A program made the translations under genes and the position numbers. DNA of 64,000 nucleotides, taken from Bacteroidales bacterium. Lineage in GTDB: Bacteria > Bacteroidota > Bacteroidia > Bacteroidales > UBA12077. The notes beneath the pieces are model-generated. The model did not search any database, was not told the DNA's origin, and saw nothing but the letters and a program-made list of their open reading frames with translations. The DNA lies in the NCBI GenBank assembly GCA_016342685.1, contig JAEINU010000001.1, positions 1,268,933 to 1,332,932 on the forward strand, written 5' to 3'. The number at the start of each line of letters is the position of its first letter. The stretch's first letter is position 1. Of this stretch, positions 35,950 through 45,244 are shown one piece after another.

Positions 35950-36279
35950 CTATTCAGCTGCTGCGTCAATAATATCTATGATCCGTATACCTTTACCTAC
36001 CATACATATACTTGCGTACAAGTCTAAAATCTCATACTTAACAAAGTATCGTTTACCATCTCGTAAATAGATCGAGTAATCATTTAAATTACTAGGTTCA
36101 AATCGTTCATCATTTGCGTTTTCAAAAATCCAACCACAACCATCTAATCCTGTATAATCCTGTAAATATAATACCTCATATCCTTCAGGGGCTTTTAGTA
36201 AATAGTCCTTGCACTCAAAAGCTGTTAGGCTTAAAAATATGCAAGTAATGGCTATTTGAATTGTACTTTTTTTAAACAT
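35950..36279 (-). CDS. Small exported hypothetical protein
   Basis: About 109 residues from the Met at 36279, which gives a signal-peptide-like start (MFKKSTIQIAITCIFLSLTA); a Met seven codons upstream is less likely. The mature part reads CKDYLLKAPEGYEVLYLQDY, then GLDGCGWIFENANDERFEPS, with a pair of cysteines, and ends in a helix IIDIIDAAAE. I do not recognise the family. It overlaps the end of the preceding lipoprotein gene by 8 bases, so the two are a translationally coupled pair, probably acting together in the envelope. Confidence 0.7.
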   Translation of the reverse strand: MFKKSTIQIAITCIFLSLTAFECKDYLLKAPEGYEVLYLQDYTGLDGCGWIFENANDERFEPSNLNDYSIYLRDGKRYFVKYEILDLYASICMVGKGIRIIDIIDAAAE

Positions 36280-36763
36280 CAAGTGTGAACTCATATTCAT
36301 CCATTAACTCACGAAGACCATCAACCAAATCTTCTATTTCTTCAGGTTCATTTTCATATTCAAAAGTTACTTTATGCGAAATATCTCTTGTTTCGAGCTT
36401 AACCCACTCCGCACCTTCGTCTGCACAATCAGGACATCCTATTACTTCATTTAAATTTCTAAATAATAAAAAATCGACCTTTTCTCTTAATTCGAGCCAA
36501 ATAATAGAATCGATTTCAATAGTTCGCGAAATTTCTGGATATTGAACTGCATTTGTAAAACTTGAAACTTTATAATTTAGAGTATTTTCAGTTAATGTAA
36601 GACTAAAATCACAATAGCCATTGCATTCTCCGAACGATTTACCATACTCAATAGATATAACTTCTGAATTATATATTAGATCCTCTTCACTTAACTCTTC
36701 GCATGAGACATAAATTGTAACAATCAAAAATAATCCTAAAACCTTCATTAATAATTTATTCAT
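36272..36763 (-). CDS. Lipoprotein with cysteine pairs, function unknown
   Basis: A 163-residue lipoprotein with lipobox-like IYVSC at about residues 17-21. The mature domain has SFGECNGYCDFSLTL, a pattern seen in several small Bacteroidota lipoproteins, and a second cysteine pair in VIGCPDCADEGAEW. These four cysteines could form disulfides or bind a metal. It has no recognised catalytic motif. Coupled by an 8-base overlap to the next small exported protein. Confidence 0.7.
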   Translation of the reverse strand: MNKLLMKVLGLFLIVTIYVSCEELSEEDLIYNSEVISIEYGKSFGECNGYCDFSLTLTENTLNYKVSSFTNAVQYPEISRTIEIDSIIWLELREKVDFLLFRNLNEVIGCPDCADEGAEWVKLETRDISHKVTFEYENEPEEIEDLVDGLRELMDEYEFTLDV

Positions 36764-36920
36764 TCTATTCGCTTCTTCTTTTTTTTGTTAGATGTTTAAT
36801 TTGCCTAACTGGTTGCGTAAAAACGCAAATAAATATGTACTTTTTATTCTTAAATCAATAATATTTAATTATGTTTAACGATAATTACCGGGATCAAAAA
36901 TATATACTAATTTATAGTGA

Positions 36921-38012
36921 ATGAAGATTAAGTTTTTATCTTATTTGATCATTGTTACAATGATTTTCTCATCGTGTGCTACAAGTTCTTATTTAAATGA
37001 GAATCTTGAAAGTTTAAATGAGTATGCTGAACTAATTAATAGTTTTAAATCATCTAAATCGATATTTGGATCTCCAGTGGCAACAAAAAATGATGTCGTT
37101 ATTATTGGTGCTCATGATAAAAGTATTTATTTTTTTGATAAGTCAGGTGAACTAAAATCCAGTTATAAAACTGACGGTTGGGTTCATGCTTCTCCATCGG
37201 TACTTTCTGATGGATCAATTGCAGTTGGATCTTACGATGGATACATATATTTCTTTAGTGAAGAAGGAAAACTTAAGAAGAAAGTTAAACCAGGTTCTGG
37301 TTCGATGTTTACTTCAATAATAGAGCTTCCGAATAGATTATTGGTATTTGGGTCGAATAAAAAAGGAGTCATTTTTTATAATAGACAAGATAGTACAATT
37401 CATACTTATCCAGTAAAAAGATGGGTACACGGTACACCGAAATTAATTGGGAAAGATAAAATTGTAATTGGATCAAATGACAATTATGTTTATATACTTG
37501 ATAATAATGCAAAACTTCAATCGAAATTTAAAACTAAGGGCTGGATAATGCATTCTGGACCAAGTGCTATATCTCAAACTGATTTTGCTGTTGGATCGTA
37601 CGATAAAAATTTATACATATGCAATACAAGTGGAAAACTCATTTCATCTTTTAAAACAAAAGGAAGAATACATGGAACTCCTCTTGCTCTAAAAGATTCT
37701 AAAATTGTTTTTGGGTCATTTGATCGATTTATCTATTTTCTTAAACCTGATGGAACGCTTTTTAAGAAATTCAAAACAAGGAAAAAAATTGTATCCTCTC
37801 CCATTGTTCTGAACGATGGAACTATTGTTGTTGGTTCGTATGATAAGCATTTGTATTTCTTTTCACAACAAGGAGTATATTTGGGATCGTATAAAACCAA
37901 AGGGAGAATCTTTTCAACCCCAATAGTTTTAAGCAACAACACTCTGGTTGTGTGCAGCACAAATGGAAATATTGAGTTTCTTAGAGTAAAACCACACTTA
38001 ACAGATTTATAA
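36921..38012 (+). CDS. PQQ-like beta-propeller lipoprotein
   Basis: A 363-residue lipoprotein (lipobox FSSC near residue 18). Seven to eight repeats of roughly 40 residues, each with the pattern VVGSYDKxLYFF followed by GxLxxSYKTKG, for example SIAVGSYDGYIYFFSEEG and DFAVGSYDKNLYICNTSG, fold as a PQQ/WD40-like propeller (about 45-355). The BamB-like fold suggests a scaffold role in the outer membrane or periplasm. No PQQ-dependent dehydrogenase residues are apparent. It converges on the fusion gene at 38014, with one base between stops. Confidence 0.88.
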   Translation: MKIKFLSYLIIVTMIFSSCATSSYLNENLESLNEYAELINSFKSSKSIFGSPVATKNDVVIIGAHDKSIYFFDKSGELKSSYKTDGWVHASPSVLSDGSIAVGSYDGYIYFFSEEGKLKKKVKPGSGSMFTSIIELPNRLLVFGSNKKGVIFYNRQDSTIHTYPVKRWVHGTPKLIGKDKIVIGSNDNYVYILDNNAKLQSKFKTKGWIMHSGPSAISQTDFAVGSYDKNLYICNTSGKLISSFKTKGRIHGTPLALKDSKIVFGSFDRFIYFLKPDGTLFKKFKTRKKIVSSPIVLNDGTIVVGSYDKHLYFFSQQGVYLGSYKTKGRIFSTPIVLSNNTLVVCSTNGNIEFLRVKPHLTDL

Positions 38013-38013
38013 T

Positions 38014-40467
38014 TTACACCGCTTTAGCAATCACTGATTTAACTTCTAAAGTTAAAGTTTCAAATGTATTATCTTCTGGATAAATAGGTTTTAGATAATT
38101 TACATAAATCTTTGTAAACGGTTTTGGAAAATGAGACCCAGTAGGCAATGCGTTATAAGCACCTGATATTGCAACCGGAACAATGGGAACATTTAACTCT
38201 TTACTTAGAATTGCAAATGTCTTTTTGAAATCGCCTACTTCACCTGTTAATGAACGTGTTCCTTCTGGAAATATAATTATCTTTTTACCTCTTTTTAATA
38301 CTTCAGCCATTTTTTGAATTGATTCTTTCAAATCAGAATTAATATCCATTATGATTACATTATTCTTATTTGCCATAAAATTTAAGAACTGATTCTTAAT
38401 ATGTTTTCTTTTAGCATAAAAATAAGTTTCCCTTATCACACTTTTCTTTAGAGAAGCTGTAACAAATAAACCATCGAAATAACTTTGGTGATTTGGAGTA
38501 ATAATAGCAGCTCCCTTAGGTATATTTTCTAAACCTGTACTTTTAAATCTAAAATAAACCTTAAATATATTTCTGAATGATTTAATTAAAAATGTTTGTG
38601 TTGGCCAAGTCTTTGGTAAATTTAAATGTATTCTTTCTTTTAGAATCTCCGACCAGTTAGGCATTTCTATTTTCTGAAATACTTTATTTTCTCGGATATG
38701 TTCAACCATTTTTCGAATTGATGGAAATTTTAATAAATTATCTTCTTCGATTTTTACACCAAAAGTTCTTTCTATAAAATCTATTAAAGATATTTTCCCC
38801 AAAGAATCCATAGCAATATCAAACTCTAAATGATCGTCAGGTGAAATCATCATATCAACTTCGGATTCTATAAACGTTTTTATTACCTGATACTCTTCGA
38901 AATCCATATCTTCAGACTTCTTTTTATCTTTTGTAGGATTTTCAATTAAATCAATTAATTTAAAACGCTGAATCTTGCCTAAACGAGTTCTTGGGATCTC
39001 CTCTTTAATAAGAGAATACTTCATAATTCTTTTATACGAGGTTAGTTCTTTGTTAAATTCAGGCATAACAACTTCCTTAAAGTATTGCTCAGGATCTTTT
39101 ACTCCATTATTCGCCAAAACATTATATTCAGGAGCAATAACAGCATGAAGAAAATCACTATTCATAAAAACAGCCGCTTCTTTTATATAATCAATCTTCT
39201 CTAATTTCTCTTCTAATCCAACCGGATTAATATTTTTACCATTTGGAAGTACAATTATTTCTTTTTTACGACCTGTAATAAATAAAAATCCATTTTTATC
39301 TAATCTACCTAAATCCCCTGTATATAACCACCCATCTTTAAGAACTTCTGCTGTTTCTTCGGGTCTGTTATAGTATCCTTTCATGATATTGGGTCCTTTG
39401 GCTACAATTTCGCCATCCCTAATTTCTACTGTTAACCCCGGCAATGCCTGACCTGGAGAACCAATTTTTACTTTATTTGGGCGTGGAAATGTTATCATTG
39501 GAGCAGCTTCAGTCATTCCAAAGCCTTCCAGAATGTAAAACCCCAGGGCTTGAAAGAAATATCCTACATCTTTATTCATAGCTGCACCACCACAAACCAT
39601 AAATTCTAAATGACCACCTAAGCCTTCGTGTACTTTTTTAAAGATTTTATGTGCTAATTTTCTACTACGAGAAGCTTTAACCAGTTTGTAAAAAATACGA
39701 CCTATTGCTTTTGCTTCGATTTTTGCTTTTAACCCTTTATACAATAATTCATAGAATCGCGGTACACCAATCATTATATTTACCTTATTATTTTTTAAGG
39801 TTTCCATTATATCTGACGATTGCATGCTTGGTGTCATTACAACTGTACCTCCCACAAATAAAGGAGCCATCATTGATCCAGCTAATGGAAATATATGGTG
39901 CATTGGTAAAAGCATTAAGGTCTGACTATCTTCGGTAAATATTTTTACTTTAGTAGAAACAGCATCTATATTAGCCATTAAATTTCGAAACGACAACATC
40001 ACTCCTTTTGGACTTCCTGTTGTGCCAGAAGTATAAATTATTACTGCAGTTTTTTCTTTATCTTCAGCCTCCAACCATTTAAAATCGGGTAATTCTTCTG
40101 GTAATACCAGATCATCAAAATTGATATATTCAGATTTATGGTTTGTTTTATCGTTGATACTTATAATATTGTCTTTGTTGGCATTACTATAAAACACCAA
40201 ATCGGGTTTGCAATCATCTATCATATAGGATACATCTTCGGAAGAAGCTAAAAAATCGATAGGAATTACTGTGCAATCGTTATACCAACCAGCATAGAAA
40301 CTAAAAATCCACTCTTCTCTATTTTCTGAGAATATAGCAATTTTAGAGTACTTTTTAGTATTGAATAATCCTGAAAACTGACTTATTTTTGAAAATAAGT
40401 CTTTATAAGAATAGCTTTTATCTTTTGTTACAATCGCTATTTTGTTTTTATCTTTTTCGAAAATCAT
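38014..40467 (-). CDS. Acyl-activating enzyme / acyl carrier / PlsC acyltransferase fusion
   Basis: An 817-residue three-domain protein. An AMP-binding acyl-CoA/ACP synthetase (1-515) has IIYTSGTTGSPKGVM, GFGMTEAAPMI, YTGDLGRLDKNGFLFITG in two pieces, and the lysine of GKIQR. A carrier-protein-like domain (about 530-605) has Ser in AMDSLGKISLIDFIE. A 1-acylglycerol-3-phosphate acyltransferase (about 620-817) has NHQSYFDGLF and FPEGTRSLTG. It resembles Aas, with an extra carrier domain, and probably activates exogenous or recycled fatty acids and transfers them to a lysophospholipid. Confidence 0.9.
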   Translation of the reverse strand: MIFEKDKNKIAIVTKDKSYSYKDLFSKISQFSGLFNTKKYSKIAIFSENREEWIFSFYAGWYNDCTVIPIDFLASSEDVSYMIDDCKPDLVFYSNANKDNIISINDKTNHKSEYINFDDLVLPEELPDFKWLEAEDKEKTAVIIYTSGTTGSPKGVMLSFRNLMANIDAVSTKVKIFTEDSQTLMLLPMHHIFPLAGSMMAPLFVGGTVVMTPSMQSSDIMETLKNNKVNIMIGVPRFYELLYKGLKAKIEAKAIGRIFYKLVKASRSRKLAHKIFKKVHEGLGGHLEFMVCGGAAMNKDVGYFFQALGFYILEGFGMTEAAPMITFPRPNKVKIGSPGQALPGLTVEIRDGEIVAKGPNIMKGYYNRPEETAEVLKDGWLYTGDLGRLDKNGFLFITGRKKEIIVLPNGKNINPVGLEEKLEKIDYIKEAAVFMNSDFLHAVIAPEYNVLANNGVKDPEQYFKEVVMPEFNKELTSYKRIMKYSLIKEEIPRTRLGKIQRFKLIDLIENPTKDKKKSEDMDFEEYQVIKTFIESEVDMMISPDDHLEFDIAMDSLGKISLIDFIERTFGVKIEEDNLLKFPSIRKMVEHIRENKVFQKIEMPNWSEILKERIHLNLPKTWPTQTFLIKSFRNIFKVYFRFKSTGLENIPKGAAIITPNHQSYFDGLFVTASLKKSVIRETYFYAKRKHIKNQFLNFMANKNNVIIMDINSDLKESIQKMAEVLKRGKKIIIFPEGTRSLTGEVGDFKKTFAILSKELNVPIVPVAISGAYNALPTGSHFPKPFTKIYVNYLKPIYPEDNTFETLTLEVKSVIAKAV

Positions 40468-40652
40468 TTTTGTTTGTTATTATATGATAACCAATCTAAT
40501 TGCATTAAGTTCATACTTAAAAATGAATATGAAATTAGACTGCAAAAGTAAGTCTTTTTTGCTAAGATTCTAAATTGAATTTCATTCTAGAATTTCATCT
40601 TTAAATAAAGCTCTACAGTAGGTATTATCTATTTTAACTCATGAATAAATAT

Positions 40653-40660
40653 TATATTTG
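40653..40660 (+). promoter_or_regulatory. -7 element of the YwqK-like lipoprotein gene
   Basis: TATATTTG (TAnnTTTG) 18 bases before the start at 40678. No -33 TTG at the usual distance. Confidence 0.45.
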
Positions 40661-40677
40661 TTTAAGTATATAATATC

Positions 40678-41424
40678 ATGATTATGAAGCCTAAATTGAA
40701 TATTATCTTAATCCTTATATTTTTAGTTTTAAACTCATGCAATCTGATTTCTGATTTTATACCTCAAAAGGAAAAAGAAAGCAATGATGTCGAGGTTCGT
40801 AAAACTTACTATGAGAAAAGTGGTGTTTTAAAAAGTGAAATCACTGTAAAGAATAATAAAAAGAATGGTCCAGCTAAAAAGTATTATGTTAGTGGCGAAT
40901 TGCATACTTTAGTTCATTATGTAAATAGTGTAAAAGAAGGAAAAACAGTTTGGTATTATAAAAATGGAAATCCATATCGAGTTACAAATTTTAAAAATGG
41001 TAAAAAAGAAGGTGTAAGAAAGATTTATTACGAAGAGGGAAAATTACAAGCCGAAATTCCTTACTCGAACGATGAACTCCAAATGGGAACCAAGGAATAC
41101 GACAAGAAAGGAAATCTAATAAAAAAAATACCGTATATCCAGTTTATTGAAATAGATTACTTAAAATTTGAAGGTAGATTTATCTTGAAAATCTTTTTAT
41201 CAAACAAATCGAAAAGAGTTAATTTTTACGAAAACCGAACTTTAAATACAGATGAGAAAGCACTTTTTCCATTGAAAATAAAAAATGGAATTGCAGAAAT
41301 TGAATACAATCTTCTTCCCGGCTATTTCGAAATGAAAAGAATAGATATTGTTGCCGAATACAAATCAAATTTAGGAAACCCTTTTTTATTGAAAGGAAGT
41401 TATAATCTGGCTATAGAAAACTAG
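40678..41424 (+). CDS. Lipoprotein with MORN/YwqK-like repeats
   Basis: A 248-residue lipoprotein (lipobox VLNSC; ATG at 40678 or 40684). Repeats of the YwqK/MORN-variant type (YYEKSGVLKSEITVKNNKKN, GPAKKYYVSGELHTLVHYV, GKTVWYYKNGNPYRV, GVRKIYYEEGKLQAEI) fill residues 40-130. An unrelated beta-rich tail follows (about 150-248). These repeats occur in periplasmic and toxin-immunity-like proteins; no toxin is adjacent. The function is unknown. Confidence 0.8.
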   Translation: MIMKPKLNIILILIFLVLNSCNLISDFIPQKEKESNDVEVRKTYYEKSGVLKSEITVKNNKKNGPAKKYYVSGELHTLVHYVNSVKEGKTVWYYKNGNPYRVTNFKNGKKEGVRKIYYEEGKLQAEIPYSNDELQMGTKEYDKKGNLIKKIPYIQFIEIDYLKFEGRFILKIFLSNKSKRVNFYENRTLNTDEKALFPLKIKNGIAEIEYNLLPGYFEMKRIDIVAEYKSNLGNPFLLKGSYNLAIEN

Positions 41425-41479
41425 TAGTATGACTTCGTACTAAATTTCAATTATCAGAACAATATGATCATTATATAAT

Positions 41480-41512
41480 AAAGAGAGCCTGCAAATATTG
41501 CAGGCTCTCTTT
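41480..41512. terminator. Bidirectional intrinsic terminator
   Basis: A 14-bp perfect stem AAAGAGAGCCTGCA/TGCAGGCTCTCTTT with a 5-nt loop, between the convergent lipoprotein gene and the AraC regulator gene. Confidence 0.9.
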
Positions 41513-41513
41513 A

Positions 41514-42443
41514 TTATAATGGTTTTACAGGAATACAAATATCCAATTCAAACTTATGTTCGGGATGGTTCTCAGGATCTTTATGATACAATTCATAAGG
41601 ATTGCCATCAGAAGGCTGATACCCACTTTCTGAAACCCATATACACATTGCATTCCAGGCCTGCTCAAATTCAGTCACATCGATCTCGAATCGTCCTACA
41701 GCATACTTATCTTTAGGAACTGTTAACTTTCCAAATTCCCCTTCAGGTTTTACATCCGAATGAACAACAATTCCAGCACTTTGACGTACTTTATCAAGAT
41801 CAGTAATCTTTGGATCGTCGTGATATACGGTGATTGTTTTAGTGTTGTTATTCACTAAGCCTCTTGGACCAGCCCATTTAAAGAGTTTCTCATATACTTG
41901 CCCTATCTGATCAAATTGGCCTATATGTCGACAATAAATCAAATCCATTTCAGGCATTTCTTTTACTTCAATGTTTGTTTTCATTATTTTCCTCCATTTT
42001 TTATTTAATTCTACAATGCGAATATAGTCTGTGGAGGATTTTTTTAATTTATCAATCTTGCTATTCTCTTGACCAATCTTGCTAAGTTCAATTAGCATCT
42101 TTTCTCGATATATTTTTGCTGTACAATTGAAATAGTTTTTAAACTCTCTGCTAAAAACCGAACTACTATTATATCCACAATAATATGCAATTTCATTAAT
42201 TGGTTTTTCCGACTCGCTTATTAACAAACTAGCTGCTTTTTCAATTCTTAAACGCTTAACAAAACCATTTAAAGTTTCACCAGTAAATGTCGAGAAAATC
42301 CTATGAAAATGATACGGTGAGAAATTTGCTACACTTGACAATGTTATTAAATCAAGTGATTTATCAAGATTAGCATAAATAAAATCGATAACTTTATTTA
42401 TTCGGAAAATATATTCTTTTTGATATTTATTCTTTGGAATCAT
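41514..42443 (-). CDS. AraC-family regulator with GyrI-like effector domain
   Basis: A 309-residue transcription factor of the Rob/SoxS-plus-GyrI type. The N-terminal AraC HTH pair (1-110) includes LITLSSVANFSPYHFHRIFS and INEIAYYCGYNSSSVFSREF. A linker leads to the effector-binding domain (about 150-309; YCRHIGQFDQIGQVYEKLFK, CIWVSESGYQPSDGNPYELY). The latter binds small molecules in related multidrug-response regulators. A CAAAAATA (minus-strand TATTTTTG) at 42471-42478 may be its -7 element. The targets are unknown; the FtsX-like permease gene upstream is the nearest candidate. Confidence 0.92.
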   Translation of the reverse strand: MIPKNKYQKEYIFRINKVIDFIYANLDKSLDLITLSSVANFSPYHFHRIFSTFTGETLNGFVKRLRIEKAASLLISESEKPINEIAYYCGYNSSSVFSREFKNYFNCTAKIYREKMLIELSKIGQENSKIDKLKKSSTDYIRIVELNKKWRKIMKTNIEVKEMPEMDLIYCRHIGQFDQIGQVYEKLFKWAGPRGLVNNNTKTITVYHDDPKITDLDKVRQSAGIVVHSDVKPEGEFGKLTVPKDKYAVGRFEIDVTEFEQAWNAMCIWVSESGYQPSDGNPYELYHKDPENHPEHKFELDICIPVKPL

Positions 42444-42522
42444 TTACAACATTCTTAATATACAAATGAACAAAAATAGTTGTTTTCAGAAATAATAAAT
42501 TGACAATTCTTGCTATTAATTT

Positions 42523-42571
42523 AAATCCCAGAACCTTTTTAATATTTCAAAAAAAAACGATTCCGGGATTT
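42523..42571 (-). terminator. Imperfect hairpin downstream of the FtsX-like gene
   Basis: AAATCCCAGAA (42523-42533) pairs with TTCCGGGATTT (42561-42571) with one G-T pair. It is on the downstream side of the permease gene but lacks a clean T-run. Confidence 0.4.
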
Positions 42572-42610
42572 CTAATTCAAACTCAAATCTCAATTCATTC
42601 ACTCAAAAAT

Positions 42611-45025
42611 TTATTCATATCTTAATGTTTCTGAAGGATTTAACATTGCAGTTCTATACGCTCTATAAGTTATAATAACCATTGCTATAAATAAGGTTAA
42701 AAAGCCCGAAAGAAAATATATTCCCCAATTTGTAGAAATATGCTTTGAGTAACTTTCTAACCAATTTGTTGTAAAATAATATGTTAACGGCCATGATATT
42801 GCATTTGCCACAAGAAGTAACCACAAGAACTCTTTAGCCATTAAACTTATAATAGAACCAGTCGATGCGCCTAGGGCTCTTCTAATTCCAATTTCTTTGG
42901 TTCTTTGCTCTGCTAAGAATGAAGTTAATCCAACCAAACCCATACTTGCAATAATTATAGCCAAGACTGTTAGCATAACTGAAAAACGACCAAATTTCAA
43001 TTCATCTTTATATAACTCGTCTAATTGTTGATCAAAGAACTGATATTCGAACGGACGAGTTGGCACAAACTCATTCCATGTATTTTCAATATGCTTTAAT
43101 ACCTCCTGATAATTGTTAGAACTAAATTTTATCGAAATTACCCGTGCAAATACCTCTGGTCTGCGGAACATATCCAATATAAATTTATTTACTGGACGAT
43201 GCAAAGACATAGCGTTAAAGTCTTTATATACTCCAATTACACTTTCATCACCATCGCGCGATGTAATTTTCTTACCTAAGGCTTCCTCGTTTGTCCAACC
43301 TAAATCTTTGGCCATTGTTTCATTTATCATAACTGCATTTACAGTATCGCTAGGGAAATCTCTAGAAAAAGCTCTCCCTTCAACAACTTCTATTCCAAAG
43401 GTTTCGACAAAATCCCAATCGACCATGAATGTTGGAATGTAAAATCTTTGACCTGGTGTTAAACCCTCAACCTCGTAATCACGTGTATTATGATTTATTC
43501 CCAAATAATCTTCGGCACCAGTAACATAATCAATATCTTTATGACTCAATAGTTGTTGTCTGAAAGCTTCATGATTTCTAAATAATGTACCAACTCTTCT
43601 TATATTTATGATATGATCTTTATTAAAACCAAGCTCAGTATTCCGCAGAAACTTCAACTGAGAAAAGACTACCAAACTACCTATAATTAAGCTAATGGAT
43701 ATTGAGAACTGTATAACTACTAGCACTTTTCTTGCTGTTCCTGATTTTGCACCACTTTTCAATGCGCCTTTTAGCACTTTCAAAGGCTTAAAAGATGATA
43801 AAACAAATGCTGGATATGTTCCTGATATTAAACCAACAACAAAAGCAACACTTAGTATAAAACCAAGAATTTTTAATTCAACTAAAAAGGATGGTGTAAT
43901 ATTTTTTCCTGTGAAATTATTGTAACCTGGTAGTAAAAGCTCAACAATAATAATAGCTATTAGCATTGCCAGAAAGCTTTGAACAACCGCTTCTCCTAAA
44001 AATTGCAATACCAGGCTTTTCTTTTGACTACCAAATACTTTTTTTATTCCTATTTCCTTTGCTCGACCCGCTGAACTTGCTGTTGCCAAATTCATAAAAT
44101 TGATACAGGCCAATATTAGAATAATTGCTGCAACAATAGATAAGATATACACATATAGAATATTACTATTAGGTCTCATCTCATAAACATGATGTGATTT
44201 TAAATGTATATCCTTTAACGATTGTGAATAAAGTGTTACATCGGCATCCTTCAGATCGTTATAATGATTCTGGTAAAACTCTGGAAAACGCTCATCTAAC
44301 ATTTCAGGATTAATTCCCTTATGCAATAAAACATACGTCCAACAAGGATTCCAAATCCAAGTTTCTGGAAACTGCCCTTGTGGATTAAACTGACGGAATG
44401 TATTTAAAGAACCAAGAATATCTATTTTAAAATGCGATTGAGAAGGAAGATCTTCAATAACACCAGTTATCTCAAAACTAATACCTTCTTCAACACGAAG
44501 CACCTTACCAATTGCTGGTTCATCGCCAAAATATCTTTGTGCTGTAGATTCTGTTACAACAATTGTTCCTGGTCTGTCAAGCGCAGTTTTGGAATCTCCT
44601 TCTACAAAAGGAAAAGTTAATATATCAAATACCGTTGAATCTGCTAGCAGAAAATGAGGTTCGTTAAATCTAATTATTTCATCTTCGCCTTTTTGATAGT
44701 CAAAAAACCATTGATTTTGCATATTATTAAAAAAGCGAACTTGGTTTTCAACTATACCCGGATAATCCAAAACTAGAGTTGGTCCTGCAGGAAAAGAAAC
44801 GGTTGCTGCATCTTCATCTACATCATTACTATTATACAATCGATTTACTCGATAAATTCTATCTCCCTTCTCGTGATGTTGATCGTATTTTAATTCATCA
44901 TCAATATATAGAATAATAAAAATGAAACTTGCCAATCCGATTGCTAAACCCCCAATATTAATAAGGGAGTAATTCCAATATTTCATAATATTACGAATTG
45001 CAATCTTTAAGTTATATTTAAACAT
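42611..45025 (-). CDS. FtsX/MacB-like ABC transporter permease
   Basis: An 804-residue permease with complete architecture: N-terminal helix (about 18-40), periplasmic MacB_PCD domain (about 45-280), FtsX domain 1 with three helices (about 285-415), a second periplasmic domain (about 440-640), FtsX domain 2 (about 680-795; SFLAEQRTKEIGIRRALGAS), and the ending NPSETLRYE. It appears to be an internally duplicated permease without ATPase, and no ATPase gene is near. The promoter region before it holds a 7-1-7 palindrome at 45230-45244, about 205 bases from its start. The substrate cannot be inferred. Confidence 0.92.
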   Translation of the reverse strand: MFKYNLKIAIRNIMKYWNYSLINIGGLAIGLASFIFIILYIDDELKYDQHHEKGDRIYRVNRLYNSNDVDEDAATVSFPAGPTLVLDYPGIVENQVRFFNNMQNQWFFDYQKGEDEIIRFNEPHFLLADSTVFDILTFPFVEGDSKTALDRPGTIVVTESTAQRYFGDEPAIGKVLRVEEGISFEITGVIEDLPSQSHFKIDILGSLNTFRQFNPQGQFPETWIWNPCWTYVLLHKGINPEMLDERFPEFYQNHYNDLKDADVTLYSQSLKDIHLKSHHVYEMRPNSNILYVYILSIVAAIILILACINFMNLATASSAGRAKEIGIKKVFGSQKKSLVLQFLGEAVVQSFLAMLIAIIIVELLLPGYNNFTGKNITPSFLVELKILGFILSVAFVVGLISGTYPAFVLSSFKPLKVLKGALKSGAKSGTARKVLVVIQFSISISLIIGSLVVFSQLKFLRNTELGFNKDHIINIRRVGTLFRNHEAFRQQLLSHKDIDYVTGAEDYLGINHNTRDYEVEGLTPGQRFYIPTFMVDWDFVETFGIEVVEGRAFSRDFPSDTVNAVMINETMAKDLGWTNEEALGKKITSRDGDESVIGVYKDFNAMSLHRPVNKFILDMFRRPEVFARVISIKFSSNNYQEVLKHIENTWNEFVPTRPFEYQFFDQQLDELYKDELKFGRFSVMLTVLAIIIASMGLVGLTSFLAEQRTKEIGIRRALGASTGSIISLMAKEFLWLLLVANAISWPLTYYFTTNWLESYSKHISTNWGIYFLSGFLTLFIAMVIITYRAYRTAMLNPSETLRYE

Positions 45026-45229
45026 AAGCGCTTTGAATTAGTTTGTAGTATTTTAATATCAAACCATATTCCAAAACACGTTAAGCACTCACAACATGAC
45101 ACTTACACCACAGTATATTATAATAAGATTGTCCGAAGGTGAACAGTCTTGTTCTATTTTGAACTAAATAATTTAGGTGAAATTTAAATGTATTTTGTGC
45201 ACTCTGTAAATTTCATTCGAAAAAACACA

Positions 45230-45244
45230 TTAGAATAATTCTAA
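45230..45244. promoter_or_regulatory. 7-1-7 palindrome related to the Fur/PerR-type box
   Basis: TTAGAATAATTCTAA is a perfect 7-1-7 inverted repeat sharing AGAAT-N-ATTCT with the box at 48215-48229. It overlaps the phytase stop and lies 205 bases upstream of the FtsX-like gene. It could equally be a weak terminator stem, since T's follow on the minus strand. Confidence 0.3.

Noticed and set aside
35950..36763. Toxin-immunity pair
   Set aside because: Two small overlapping exported proteins, but both look like envelope lipoproteins and no toxin motif is visible.
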